Below the pieces are notes generated by a model. That model did not search any database. It was given only the letters and a program-made list of their open reading frames with translations, and was not told the origin of the DNA. A stretch of DNA of 64,000 nucleotides from Eurosta solidaginis. Taxonomy: Eukaryota > Arthropoda > Insecta > Diptera > Tephritidae. Of this stretch, positions 30,415 to 42,640 are shown piece by piece (position 1 is the stretch's first letter; each line of letters opens with the position of its first letter). Location: the NCBI RefSeq assembly GCF_040869045.1, contig NC_090319.1, positions 390,615,601 through 390,679,600 of the forward strand, in the 5' to 3' direction. A program made the position numbers and the translations under genes.

Positions 30415-32420
30415 ATGGATTGTGGGCTTTTAAGTCTATTTGGTCCTGATGAAGAAATTCATGACATCGATAAGACAAACAATAACTCTCCAAACCGCCG
30501 TAAAGAAAATAAATTTCGAAAGTCGACCAGCAAATTTGACGGCAGAAAAAATAAGAGACCAAGTGAATGCGAAAATAGTAGCGGTAGTGAAGGAGAACAA
30601 GATTCACTCAATAATAAAATCACCATTGATTTTGATCAAGGAGTTTTGCCACCCGAACCACAATTGGGAAATATAGAATACAAACTAAAGCTAATAAGTC
30701 CATCGAAACATCGCTTTGAACATCTTGTCACTCAAATGAAATGGAGGCTGCGAGAAGGTAATGGCGAAGCTGTTTACGAAATTGGTGTATCGGATTCAGG
30801 TCATTTACATGGTCTAACTGAAAAGGATATGAACGCTTCATTAGCAACACTTAAACAGATGGCTCAAAATTTAGGAGCCAGTACCTCAGTTTTACGCCGT
30901 AAATATGTGACTACCCGACGATCAGTTGCTGAAGTTTTGGTTCGTAAAATACCTGATGACCAACACAATATAGAGATTCGTGTAGCAGTACTGGGTGGTG
31001 CGGAGGCCGGCAAGTCAACTCTTCTAGGTGTTCTCACACAAGGAGAATTTGATAATGGGCGCGGTTTGGCACGACTGATTATGTTTCGACATATGCATGA
31101 AATACAATCGGGACGAACATCAAGCATATCACATGAGACTCTGGGATTCGACTCACAGGTTCATTGAAATTTTAATTAAAAAAAAAAAAACTTGTAATAA
31201 GCTATCAGTTTTCATTGAATTTTAAATTTTTTGTTTCATAACAGGGCAATATTATAAATTACAAGTACAATGAATTGATGACTGCAGAAGAGATATCCGA
31301 TCGTTCTACAAAGTTGGTAACATTCATGGATTTGGCAGGTCATAGACGATATATGCGTACAACAGTGCAGGCATTATTGGGATACTCACCGCATTACGCT
31401 ATGTTAGTAGTATCTGCAGGCAGCGGATGTATAGGTACTAGTAAGGAGCATCTATCAATTGTGCGCGCACTTGACATGCCCTTCTTTATCGTGGTCACCA
31501 AGACAGATATTACCAGTCCAGAACAAACAGTGCAAGAGCTGCGACTTGTATTAACTTCGGTGGGATGCCGAAAGGTGCCATTCATTGTTACAAATGCAGA
31601 TGAGGCAATCTCGGCGGCATCGAACCAGGTATCCGAAAACGTTGTACCCATCTTCTGCGTTTCAAATGTCACAGGCGCAGGACTTAATCTCGTTACAAGG
31701 TTTCTTTATGTGCTTTCACCGAGTATTAGTAACCTTGAAAAGGAACGTTTAGAACAAGAGTCAAGTGAATTTCACATAGATGAGATTTTTCGAGTAAATG
31801 GGGTTGGTCCTGTAGTTGGTGGTTTGCTCGTAAAAGGCGTGCTTACAGAAAACATGCAAATGAAAATAGGTCCTTTACTAGACGGATCTTTTCATACCGT
31901 TAATGTGCAAACAATTCATCGAAACAAGGCACCGTGCCGTGTAGTGCGTGCAGGGCAAAGTGCTTCCCTCTCTTTTACACCCAAACAAACCTTGCCGCCA
32001 CTTAGAAGTGGTATGACGCTATTAGGGGATTCTGATGAAGAACCGTATGGTACATTACTTTTCCAGGTAAGAAAGGATTTAAATTATAATGTAGCAAATA
32101 GTTTTTAAAATAATACTTCTCAATTCATCTCAACATTTTAGGCAGAAGTGTCTGTTCTGTTTCATGCTACAGCAATTTATGTAGGGTTTCAAACTACCAT
32201 ACATATCGGCAGCATTCGGCAAACAGCAGTTGTTCGTGCCATCGAAGAATGTGAAAAGATGGGCACTAATGATAGCGCTTCGGTGCTGTTCCAATTTGTA
32301 GGGCATCCGGAATATGTGAGACCAGGTATGAGGATGCTTTTTCGTGAAGGCGCCAACAAAGGCATCGGAGTAGTTATTAAAATTTTTCCACTTAACAAAC
32401 CTGCAGGGCACCCCCATTAA
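30415..32420 (+). CDS. GTP-binding protein 2 homologue (CG2017-like GTPase)
   Basis: Three coding exons: 30415-31158, 31245-32066, 32142-32420. All junctions keep frame and give 614 codons (human GTPBP2 is 602 residues). G1 is GGAEAGKST (residues 194-202), followed by NGRGLARLIMFRHMHEIQ and SGRTSSIS (switch I). G3 is DLAGH and G4 is TKTD. C-terminal EF-Tu-like barrel segments include ADPVVGG-like VGPVVGGLL and FHATAIYVGFQ, ending in HPEYVRPGMRMLFREG. GTPBP1/2 proteins are EF-Tu/eRF3-family GTPases tied to ribosome rescue with Pelota. The N-terminal 75 residues are charged and probably disordered. The ATG follows the acceptor AG by three bases in good context (AAAATGG). The first donor, CAG/GTTCAT, is weak; the second, CAG/GTAAGA, is strong. 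Confidence 0.95.
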
Positions 32421-32705
32421 TTTAATATCTTATACCAATTTCACATAGAAACTATCAAATCTCAATTTTGTTATATGGAACTATAAAGTTCTTTTCCACA
32501 CCGGGCCATTTGCGTCATTAAACGAACACCTGTCAGGAGCCCCAAAAAAATATTACGCTATTATAGTTTAGATGGATAGAAGCCGTTTCCTCATTAACTA
32601 TTGAGGCTATCAAAATAAAATGCATGCGCCACTACTCATAGATGTTGCACCTAAACAAATATGCGCCTATTTTTGAAAAAGCCATAATTAGATATATAAT
32701 TTATT
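32421..32705. other. GTPBP2-like 3' flank
   Basis: Probable 3' untranslated region. The nearest AATAAA is in CAAAATAAAATG at about 32613. Nothing else seen. Confidence 0.4.
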
Positions 32706-32709
32706 GAGG

Positions 32710-32950
32710 ATTGCACTGCGACCATAGGTCTATTTTGCCCTCATCTCGTTCACAACACCTCATCCAAGTCGACTTCCTTGATAAAGTCTAGCAGCTCTCT
32801 TGGCTTGAGGGATGGAATGTGGAAATGCTGTGGCCAATGTGAGCCCATAAACTTAGCCCTGATTTTTGAGATTGCGTCGCATTCGAGGAGGATACGGTCC
32901 GCCGTCTCCGCTGTTCGATCACAAAATCGAACACGGCCATATTATCTTTT
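32710..32950 (-). pseudogene. LINE C-terminal fragment
   Basis: The minus strand reads VRFCDRTAETADRILLECDA followed by SLKPRELLDFIKEVDLDEVL, the cysteine-containing C-terminal end common to Jockey/LOA/R1-type insect LINE proteins. It is 5'-truncated and lies just behind the GTPBP2 gene, antisense to it. Confidence 0.6.
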
Positions 32951-33410
32951 GCTACAAATGCAAGAAAAATAAAATTTTTAATTTTTTTGGAATATTTCTT
33001 TTTTTCGTAAGTTATTGCAAATAATTTATTTTTTATTGTCATTTATTACATTCTCGATAAAAGCGTACCCATCAAGCAAAACGTACTGTATTTTTAACTC
33101 CATTAGGTATTCAATACAGCAATAATGAGATTATTACCCCTCAAACCTTCTCGGAGCACTTATAACTTAGGATTATGATATGAGTCCGAAATATATGAAA
33201 AAGATGAGCCTCAGAAATATGATCTCATAAGAGTCCTTTATACTTCCAATTTGATAAAATTACGAGCAAACGAAAATTATTAAACTAGGCAGGTTCGGAA
33301 GAGAAATTCAAAAATTTTCATTTCAAACATTTCATTTTAAATAAAAGATAATTACAATGGACTTGATTTAAAACAGCGATGAAAAAGCTGATAGCTTTTG
33401 CTACAGCTGC

Positions 33411-33613
33411 CTTCTGATTTCTCGTTTGTATAGGTATGGACACTTCCCCTTTATTGCCAGTGGAATTTTCGGCATCTTATCGATATAACATTTAGACATT
33501 TTGTCCTCCGCGATATTATCTGGCATGCCATCCAATCCCCTATGTGTGTAATTAGTGCTGCCTGCACTGGCATCGGTATGCCCTACTGAGGGGAAAGCAT
33601 CTATACCACTTCC
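33411..33613 (-). CDS. Unidentified 67-codon open stretch
   Basis: An open minus-strand frame between stops reads DAFPSVGHTDASAGSTNYTH and IDKMPKIPLAIKGKCPYLYK. Composition looks protein-like, and the frame has a natural end (TAG at 33411). There is no start codon near its beginning, so it may be an exon or a transposon scrap. Not recognised. Confidence 0.2.
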
Positions 33614-33774
33614 CTAATATGTTTATTTCAAGGGCTTCCTCCAATGTACATATCTGGTTTTCAAATAGGTTGAGAATGATTCGCAATTCTGATGTCAAAT
33701 AAATATCATTCACCTAGATCGTATAATACTTGAAAGATCCATATCTGGAAACCGCCTTAAAAGAGTCTTCAGAG

Positions 33775-34330
33775 CAGAGCTGAGGAGCTTACGATTACAT
33801 TTAAATTAAGATTACTGTAATTGTAATCCCATTTATACGATTACGATTACAATAATCGTAATCAAACACAAAAACTTAACGATTATTAGTTACAATTGCT
33901 GTAACTAATCCTTCAAATATTACGATTACAATTACTGTAATCATAATCATGCGATTTTATGATAAAATTGTGCAGAGAGAAATACCTAAAATCGTGAGGT
34001 AAACTCTGTGCAGGTTTAATTGGTATAAGTGAAAAGATTTTCCAAACATTTTTTTGATTAATTTATCTCCAAACAATATTTTTAATCAAGTTGAACGTTT
34101 AGTTGAAATATTGAAAGTATAATATAATATTACAACAACGTAAAGTTTTAGCTTTGATTCATTTTTGTACATAAAAATCCATATTTACTTTAAGCAAGAC
34201 TAATTTTTCGAAAGTGTGATCAGATAAAGTTGACCTCGTGGGTTCTTTGTTACTCCAGCAAAGGAAAAAATACGTTCTACTGGGGCAGATGGTGTGAGCT
34301 TATTACGGCAGCCGGTAAGCGACTCGCACC
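33775..34330 (-). mobile_element. hAT element remnant, 3' end
   Basis: The minus strand at about 34320-34195 reads SAPVERIFSFAGVTKNPRGQ, the C-terminal dimerisation block of hAT transposases (APxERxFSxAG). A hAT-type end, CAGAGCTGAGG, lies at 33775 with subterminal GATTACGATTAC repeats (33790-33960). 5' parts of the element are lost. Confidence 0.6.
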
Positions 34331-34334
34331 AAAT

Positions 34335-35560
34335 GGCGTTTCCACCTAACGCGGCCGCTACAACCCATCACTACAATCTACATAGTAGCATGGATAGTAG
34401 CAATGCGGAGGGCCAGCTTTTACCCCCGCCCCTCCCTTTCCGACACTCGTACTCGCTTAAAACGGAGTCATGAACTCCTTGTCCTCCACACCGTGTGTTC
34501 CGTATGCCAGTTCAGAGTATTTACGATCGCGGCATCGGTCCAATGCAGTTCATGCCTTGGCCTATGTCACCTTCATAGATGCTCTGGGCTTACAAACGGC
34601 AAGCGTCTGACCGGTATATTCGTTGCACCTTGCTGCCAAAACACTAGTACCAACTCACTGACACCAGGTACACCAGCAGCAATCGGACCGCACACTCGAC
34701 AAAGCCTATATCCTTCAAGGCGCCTTCATCCATCTCTGACTCCCAGAGTGACGAGCCCCTAAGCACTTCAGAATTCTGCAACTTAATTCTAACGGTTTAA
34801 CTGACAAGATCGCAGAGATAGTTGACTACATGAATAAAAATAATATCCGTATAGCCGCAATTCCAGAAACAAAGTTAACTGCCAGATCGGACCTCCGAAC
34901 TTGCGATGGCTACAACATTCATAGCAATATCGCATAAGAGGTAGTGGTGGTGGCCTTGCCATTATCACTCCTCAGGCCGTGCAATATAGTCTATTTCAAC
35001 CTAACATCAGCCACAGGGATCATACCTTAGAAAGTCAAGGTATAACCATCCGGTCAGGCGATGTTGACCTAGAAATAATTAACATCTAATTCCCCCTGTC
35101 ACCTGCTGTCCAAGTGACTATTGCCCTGATATCAGTACGCTACTCTGTGGCGAAAACCGTCTTATCCTTGGCGATTTCAACGCCCACCATGATCTCTGGC
35201 ATTCCAGCTTGCCAGTCGACAGCAGAGCAAATAGACAATACGACTTTCTCCACGATAAACGGCGATGCCCCTACCAGAATTGCAGGTAATGCCACAGCTC
35301 GCCTAACATCTGAATCGTCAGTGTAGGGCTCATAAATTGCGTTGAATGGCAACCGATCCTTACTTTAGCTTCTGATCACCTGCCCATACTCCTTTGCATT
35401 GAGCGACCTGCCAATTTTATCAACTCTGAAAAGCGGACTTTCTTTAATTTTAAAAAAGCCAATTGGGAAGACTAGACAACCTTTCCAAATCAATCTTTTG
35501 CTGGTCTTCCCGTTCCGTCTGATGTCCGGCAAGGCGAGCGCAGTTAGATCATTGAAAAAC
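34335..35560 (+). pseudogene. LINE fragment: zinc-finger ORF end and APE endonuclease
   Basis: 34403-34762 holds a Cys/His motif block (VQCSSCLGLCHLHRCSGLTN). From about 34770 frames shift through AP-endonuclease motifs: LQLNSNGLTDKI, IAAIPETKLTA, GSGGGLAI, RLILGDFNAHHDLWHSS, SDHLPILL. An RT lead-in (NFKKANWE, DVRQGE) ends at about 35555. The endonuclease nicks target DNA in non-LTR elements. Several stops; 3' truncated before the RT core. Confidence 0.65.
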
Positions 35561-37140
35561 ATACTTTTTAAGAGTAAATTAATTACTTTATTTGTCAGTG
35601 ACCAGTTTAACAATGAAAGTTTACAATTTAATTTCTTACTTGCTAAAAGTATGATTTTTGTCTAGGCACTGCTAGGCCATTCAAAAGCGGTATATATAAC
35701 AAGCAATTTCTAATGTACATATGTACCAAGACGAACCAGTTTTGAGAGTCTTTTATTATACATAGATATTTACATATGGCTGTTTCTATGTATATCCATA
35801 TTTTTACGACAACATATTTCATACCTATGCTAATATAGATATCGTTATCTATATTTTGATATAGCTTCATCAAAACGTATATACTCGTACAAGACCAAAT
35901 AAATGTATTAAGTCTGCAAAAATGTATTTCTTAGAACGCTGTCGTTACTTCAAATTTCTATCACGATCTGAACGTCACAGAACCCTGTCAGAATGACATT
36001 GCATATACAAGTATGTATTTCCTCGTAGTTGCAAGTGTGGTGAAATAGCTACGTAGGTATTTAACCCTACACTAGAATATATGTACATGACTGTTGCTAT
36101 GCTAAGACTGATAATGATGACAGGTAGGGCTCGAAGGGTACGTAACTCCTCCGCCCTAGATGAAGAACTCTCCTGACGTATTCTTTGTTATTATCTTGAA
36201 CACTTTACTTCTTAATTATTATTATTTTACTTTATGCAATAACCAAAATAATAATACAAAAATTAAAAAAATTTACAAAACATTGATTTTTTTTCTCTTA
36301 TAATTGTGTAAATATATGTGTATGTATTTTGCTGAAAACTATGTAATTAATGTTGAAACTTGAGCGTTTTCGATTGGTTCTGCTAGTGAATATTTTGTTG
36401 GTCTTGTTATGTTAGCGGGATGGACATTTTTCAGCTTTTCTTTCCTAAACTTGGCTTTTCTTTGTGCCGAAGGCTTTTGTAATTTTTTATGTATCCTATA
36501 GCTCGGCTTTCATTGTATTCCTCCCTATTTCTGTTTCGTTTTAGCAAAACTCTTTATTTTAGTTTTTCAATTCTCTGCTTAATTTGGTGAAGATCTACTT
36601 TGCCATATTGGGCTTCAAAAGCTGTGTACTTTATAGTATAAAGCTTTTACCATCTGCTCAGTAATAGGTGATTTTTCGTCCAAGTTCAGAACTCTGTTTT
36701 TTTCTGTTAATGTATTGTTTCAATCTCAGAGTTACCTGTATGAGTATTTGGCTTTGTAGTATGAAACTCGATTCCTTCCTGGTTCAAAAAAGTTATAATA
36801 TTACTTGATTTGAACTCATTATTTTTTTGCTTTTCCCTTAATAGAAATGAATTCTTGAATTTTAAGTTTGATTGATCTGGCAACTCTGTTCGTTTGAAGT
36901 ATTGTTTTAAAGTGAGCGCGCAAATAATTCAAAAATTTTATCATTTCTGTCGAGAATTTAAGATAAACTTTCAAAAGTATCAAAATCTCTAGCAACTCCC
37001 AAAGTGTGGAGCACGGAGTGCAGCTGAAACTCATCATTTGTAGTGAATTTAATGAGAATCACAATTGTCATAATACAATAATAACATTGGTACAACAAAG
37101 AAAGTTTGATAATATACATAGCTACTGAAAATCTCCCGCC
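35561..37140. other. No feature seen
   Basis: A+T-rich DNA. The minus strand at 36819-37037 gives a short frame without recognisable motifs. Confidence 0.35.
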
Positions 37141-37287
37141 AATTCCTGTGCTGAAAGCTTTCAGTAATTCAACAATCGCATTCGCGCCATCTATCGGTTG
37201 ATAGCCTAAAATAAATTATACCATCTACGCCTGTGCTGCCAGCTGGTTCCAACTCATCTATTTTTTGGAGTATTTTTTTGGAACACC

Positions 37288-38205
37288 ATGTCTCAAAATT
37301 CTGGAAAGCGTCGTGGCGAGACCTTGGGCAATGAAGCTGAAATAATTAAAAAGGCTCCTCGTCTAAGCGATTCCTCTCCTAACCTCATCCGTACAATCGA
37401 CCAACGACTCATAAAGTACAATGACTCGTTGTCCAATAAAATAATGGAAGCAGAAAAGCGTATGATGGAGTTTACATGCAGAAAATTGGAAGATAAATTT
37501 GAAGGCCTGAAGAAGGAGTTAAACGAGTTAAGTGGTAGAATTAATCGCATGGAGGGTATGTTTGAGAGGATTGGGCACCTCGAAAATGAAATAGCCACAC
37601 TAAAAAAGAGAGTATGTAAGCAGGAAAACTTTATATCTAAGCAAGAACTCCAAATTGCTGCATGCGACGTCCGAGTTCATGGGATTCCCTTCGAGGAAGG
37701 GGAAAACTTACAAAAGATTTTCCACCACCTCTGCTTCACGCTAAACTTACAGCCAACCCCCCTAAAAAGTGTTTTTCGGCCGAAACGCAAACTACCCCAC
37801 GGTACGGTTGATCCGGCCGTTATCATTAAATTTTACACACCCGCGGACCGAAATACGCTGTTCAAAACGATTGCGAGCTTCAGGCGCCACAAAAACACCA
37901 AAGGGCTGCGACTCGTGCATGTGGGAATAAATTCCAATGAGCCTATCTTTGTTAATGCATCGCTGACCAAAAACAACTATGAGATCTTCAAGGCTGCGAT
38001 CCATCTAAAGAAGAGGAAAAAGGTTTCATCGGTGTTCACAATGCGGGGTATGGTGCATATAAAGCGAAAAATCGGTGACCGACCCGAAGCAGTCCCCAGC
38101 CTGAGTTTTCTCGAGAGTCTCGACCCGGAAAACAATACTTCCTTTCGTGAAGACGACACGCCGGTTGCGAACAACGCCCTGGAGGGCCACCAAAGGCTTA
38201 ACTAA
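37288..38205 (+). CDS. Non-LTR retrotransposon ORF1 (FP25K-like)
   Basis: 305 intact codons. Residues about 40-115 form a coiled coil (KLEDKFEGLKKELNELSGRI ... LENEIATLKKRV). The conserved domain follows (CDVRVHGIPFEEGENL, VIIKFYTPADRNTLFKTI, NYEIFKAAIHLKKRKKV, VFTMRGMVHIK). This domain resembles the baculovirus FP / zinc-finger-associated family seen as ORF1 of CR1-like LINEs, an RNA-binding chaperone for the element RNA. 37140-37287 is probably its 5' untranslated region. The ATG is the first in frame. It is followed after only about 170 bp by the end of an ORF2, so most of ORF2 is deleted. Confidence 0.7.
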   Translation: MSQNSGKRRGETLGNEAEIIKKAPRLSDSSPNLIRTIDQRLIKYNDSLSNKIMEAEKRMMEFTCRKLEDKFEGLKKELNELSGRINRMEGMFERIGHLENEIATLKKRVCKQENFISKQELQIAACDVRVHGIPFEEGENLQKIFHHLCFTLNLQPTPLKSVFRPKRKLPHGTVDPAVIIKFYTPADRNTLFKTIASFRRHKNTKGLRLVHVGINSNEPIFVNASLTKNNYEIFKAAIHLKKRKKVSSVFTMRGMVHIKRKIGDRPEAVPSLSFLESLDPENNTSFREDDTPVANNALEGHQRLN

Positions 38206-38369
38206 CAGCCCCCTGCTAATAAATATTTCTCTTTGCTCTCTTCTAATCTATTCCTTCTCTGTCTTTTTCTCCACCTACAACATCACAAAATCATTAATTA
38301 TGTTGTTAGCCAAATTCAGTGTAAATCATTCACTTAATTAATCTATATCAGTCAAAACACTGTCCTTCC

Positions 38370-38605
38370 TCCATAAATTGATACACACGAAGGAACCTGA
38401 CTATCTATATCGTAAGCTTATTTTTCTGCAATCATCAAGATCGGTGCTTCTTCTTAAGCACATCAGATACCGCTCGCTAACCTCTGAGCGCCAATTCTTT
38501 GTTACTGCAATACGTCTTTGGAACTCGCTACCTACAAGTCTTCGACTCTTAAGTAATGCTCTGCACTTCAGAAAAGAGCTAACATCATTTTTTAACGACT
38601 CTTAA
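38370..38605 (+). pseudogene. LINE ORF2 C-terminal end
   Basis: Reads SLTSERQFFVTAIRLWNSLP and FRKELTSFF, the closing segment of CR1/Jockey-like ORF2 proteins. Together with 37288-38205 it forms an internally deleted LINE. 38606-38900 is its presumed 3' untranslated region, ending in a (TTA)n-rich tract. Confidence 0.6.
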
Positions 38606-38910
38606 ACTGGATCTCAAATTGTTGTTGTTAAAATGTTCATTTCTAAGTCCTTTTCCTTTCTCTGTGTCTTCTTGCTTTATTTGTTAAATACTATTCAATC
38701 TATAACCAGCCAAAGGTTATCATCACTACTGCTGTCTTTTAATATTTATTAACTACTTTTCTTTAGTTTTAAGATTTACATTTACATACATAAATATTTC
38801 ACTATTGTCCGTTATATTTAATTTAATTTGATTAATCTAATTTATTATTATTATAAATGTTCAATTTTTATAGCTCATGCTATTCATGACTAGCACTGTT
38901 AAATAATTTG

Positions 38911-41317
38911 TCAAAATTGTTGTGCTAGGAACAAATTTTCAAATAAATACATACATATATACATTGTTTGGCTATTTTTGTCTGGAAAATTAAAACATAT
39001 GGCGTGCTTAGATAACTTGTCAATAAAAATAATGAAATAATTTTTGCTATTGGTATATGTATCGACATGTACGAAATATTTCGTTAATATTTGACGGTGT
39101 TTCGGTATTATTGAATTTAGCTTTGATAGGATTTCTATCATATTTTGCTAACGAGCAGATATGGCAGTTATTAATGATTTTGTGAATGAATATTTTTATT
39201 TTTGGGTTGTAAATTTTATATTTCAGTCCCTCGTATGTTGCTGAAATACCAGAGTGTTCCGTTTCGAATTTATGAAATTGTGAAATCTAGGTTTTCAGCT
39301 CGTCTTCGATGTCTCGAGCAAAATAGGAACACCTTACGAACTTTAAAGTTGAACTTGATTCGAATAGACCTATCAGGAGCTGTTGCAATTTGTTGTATTC
39401 TTGATCGGGTATTTCCGAATAAATACCGACTTTTCCCGTTTTGTTGTGTTTGCGAACAATGTCTGCTACGAGTCCCTGGTTTATATAATTTTGGTCTATA
39501 AATATCCTTTTGTTTCCAAATGCAAACTGGTTTTCACGACTTTTATCGTGGAACTATTTGGGTTTTAAAGCGATTAACCACCGTCTCCAGGATTCCGAAA
39601 TGCTCATTTTGATCTTCCTGAGAATTGCAAGTCTGTGCTCCTAAAGAATCGATATCATCGTTCGGTGTCTGATCATTTTCTAAATCAACCGATTCCGCAG
39701 CATTTATTTGGCTAGTCTCTGCATTTATTAAATAAAAATAAATGTAAGGCGCGATAACCTCCGAATAGATTTTAGTCTGAGCTTCTCTTCCAATTTGCGT
39801 CGTGCTCCTTTTTTAATTTTTCATACAAATTGGCGGGACGGGACCTACTTGTTTTATGCCGACTCCGAATGGCATCTGCAAGGAAGAGGAATTTTCACTG
39901 AGAAGCTTTCCATGGCAGAAATGTACTCGGAGTGCTTGCCAAACACTGCTGAGGGGCGACCCCGCTTAGAAAAATGCTCTTCTAATTGAAAAACTTGTTT
40001 CTAAAATTTTGATGTTCCTTTGCCCGGGGTGTGAACCCAGGATAGTCGGTGTGGTAGGCGGAGGACGCTACCATCACATCACGGCGGCCGCATTTATTCT
40101 GCTGAGAAAATCTGTTATGTGATTGCATTTTCCTTTTATATACTGTATTTTGAAGTTGTATTCACCTAATTCAATTAACCACCTTTAGAGACGGGGACTA
40201 ATGTCCTTGCCGGTGCAGTTTACCATCAGCCATTCAAGTGGTTGATGATCACTTTCTAGCTCGAATTCCCTACCAAATATGTATGGCCTAAAATATTTAA
40301 CGCCTCAAACTATTGCCAACAATTCGTTTTCAATTTTTGCATAGTTAACTTCGTGTTTATTTAGTGTTCGAGATGCAAATGCGATTGGGCGGTCGTCTTG
40401 TGATAAGACGGCGGGAATAGCAATATTACTAGCGTCCATTGTTATTTTAAACTTTTTTTTTGCAAATTAGGGTATCTTAATATCGGTGGATTCGTGACTA
40501 TGTTTTTAAGTTGCTGGAAAGCCAATGTGAAACTAGGGTCGTTTGGATTTACGACCTGGTCTTTTTTTAAATATTTAGTCAGAGGGTGTGCAATTTTTGC
40601 ATAATCTTTAATAAAATTTCGGTAAAATCCGGTCATACCTAAAAAAGCTTTAGTTTTTGTCTGAGTATTTGGTAGTTTGAGATTTTGGATAATCGCAACC
40701 TTCGAAGGGTTTGGCTTAACTCCGCTCGTTATGAGTACATGCCCCAAGAACTGTGTTTAGCATAAAATTGCATTTATTTATCTGGATTTTTAACTTGGCC
40801 TTTCGCAAGGTTTTAAATATAGAAACTAAGCTATTAGTATGCTCTATCAGGGATGTACTAAACACGAGTATGTCGTCTATGTAGACCACGCATATTTTAT
40901 TTATAAAGTCGCGAAGGACATAGTTCATCAGCCTTTGAAAGGTGGATGGGGCATTCTCTAGCCCAAAAGGCATGCGATTGAACTCGTAATGGCCCTGTGG
41001 AGTCGAAAAGGCTGTTTTTTTTCTTATCCTCTTCTTTAAGTAGGATTTGGTGAAATCCTTTAGCCAAGTCTATCGTAGTGAAATAATGGCATGCCCTAGT
41101 TTGTCGAGAATTCCCGATAGATTGGGCAGTGGAAATTTGTCGTCAACATTGTATTCGTTGAGCTTTCTGTAGTCCACGACTAAGCGCCATTTTTTTCACC
41201 AGAGTTGTCGAGCTTCTTTGGTACAATCCAAAGTGGACTGTTGAATGGTGAGTTACTTTCTCTAATTATACCCTGGAAAAGCATTTGGCTTATTTGGGTT
41301 CGAATTTCTTCCTAATA
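38911..41317 (-). mobile_element. Ty3/gypsy element C, partial
   Basis: Order on the minus strand: RT lead-in ([13 protein letters not shown]) from 41300, RT with [19 protein letters not shown] and YIDDILV (40973-40716), connection TKAFLGMTGFYRNFIKDYAK (40747-40442), RNase H (40440-40100: [27 protein letters not shown]), then after a SINE a linker and HHCC-type segment, and integrase core HVDTYT ... FIDKLSKHA (39141-38911). Frameshifts throughout. No LTR seen. Confidence 0.75.
39730..40089 (-). mobile_element. tRNA-derived SINE (family A), full-length copy 3
   Basis: 360 bp, flanked by an exact 9-bp duplication GCATTTATT (39721-39729 and 40090-40098). Inserted into gypsy element C between RNase H and integrase. 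Confidence 0.85.
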
Positions 41318-41671
41318 AAATGGTCTACAGAAAATATGATAGCCAATGCTTCTCGATCAATTTGAGAATAATTTCGTTGGGACATGGACAATGATCTTGA
41401 TGCAAACGAAATTGGTCGTTCCCGGCCGTCTATTATGTGAGATAATACACCTGCAATTCCAGTTGGACTAGCATCGCACGCTAACTGAAGTTGATATGCA
41501 GGATTATATGGTACGAGTACACGGTCGCTTACTATTTCTGCTTTGATGCTATCGAACGCCTTGTCACATTGAATTGACCATTTGAATTTAGAATTTTTTT
41601 CGTTAGGTTACGCAGAGGTGATGTAATTGTTGAACAATTTGGAATAAAGCGGGCGTAGTAAGCTACCATAC

Positions 41672-42326
41672 TCAGAAACCGTCTGACGTCGTCAACCGAT
41701 TTCTGCTTAGGTAGATCTTCGATAGCTGAGGTTTACTCTTTGATTTTAAAAATTGATTGTACTTGATTGTATGACCAAGGAACTCAATCTTTTTTTTGAA
41801 AAAATGTACATTTATCTTTGTTAAGGTGTAGGTCAAACTTTTGTAGTTGATTAAACATTTGAATAAATTTTCTTTACATCCGAGTTTGGTTGCCCCGTGA
41901 ACTATAATGCCGTCGAAGTATGCTTCTGTTTTGGGAACGTCGTGGAGTATTTGATGGATTATTCGGTTGAATTCGGATGGTGCCGTCTGAATACCGAAGG
42001 ATAAACGATTAACTTTGTATGTTCCGTGGTGTGTCGACATGGGTTGGAATTATACTCGAATCTTCATCGACTGGTATATGTAAATAAGCCTTATATAAGT
42101 CTAACCTACAAAAACACCTTGATCCACGCACGCAGTTGAATGTGTCCTCTGTTTTCCTTATCGGACTGTGCGCGTCCACTAGACGCTCATTTACTCCTAC
42201 TTTGTAATCGGCACATACGCGTATGCCTCCGCCTACTTTCGTCAAGCTCGTGGTTTACTTTTTCAATTAAGGCATAGGGAACCTCACGATCACGGTTGAA
42301 AATGGGGTTCACTCCACTTCTTAACT
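41672..42326 (-). pseudogene. Gypsy D reverse transcriptase
   Basis: Shows SGVNPIFNRDREVPYALIEK, GGGIRVCADYKVGVN, CRLDLYKAYLHIPV and RLSFGIQTAPSEFN. The active-site motif reads YFDG instead of YFDD, losing one catalytic aspartate, and there are frameshifts at about 42020 and 42240. RNase H remains (LACDASPTG-like, NYSQIDREALAI) continue to 41318. Confidence 0.75.
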
Positions 42327-42330
42327 TAAG

Positions 42331-42640
42331 TGTAGTGTCAAATTGGGTCACTGCATTTAAATCTGGCAACTCCCCCTCTAATAAATAAAAAGATGCAACC
42401 CTCACATTAACACTTGGTATCACTTAAAATGTTAGAGTGGAATGACGTGGAGATTCAACCCCATTGGTTGAATCTCCCGTTACTCGAATCTATCACGCCA
42501 TCGCATCATACGATTTTCCCGTTATGCGCAAAAATGCATACCGAGATGATTGCTGCTGAAAGCGCAGTTAAGCTTTGAGTTTTGAAGTGAACCGGCACCT
42601 AGTCAACAACGCGATATTGTGTTAAAGTGCGCACGATTAT
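42331..42640 (+). repeat. Element E 5' LTR, conserved part
   Basis: Matches 47671-47960 closely (AAATTGGGTCACTGCATTTA, AACCCCATTGGTTGAATCTC). It has an extra stretch of about 40 bp near 42585 and loses similarity after ATAAAACG, so the U5 end differs or was replaced. Confidence 0.65.

Noticed and set aside
31394..31672. Minus-strand frame within GTPBP2 exon 2
   Set aside because: Shadow of a well-supported conserved gene on the plus strand.
34403..34762. Host zinc-finger gene
   Set aside because: The Cys/His block is directly followed by AP-endonuclease motifs of a LINE, so it belongs to that element.
39202..39501. Plus-strand 99-codon frame
   Set aside because: Antisense of the gypsy C linker and HHCC region.
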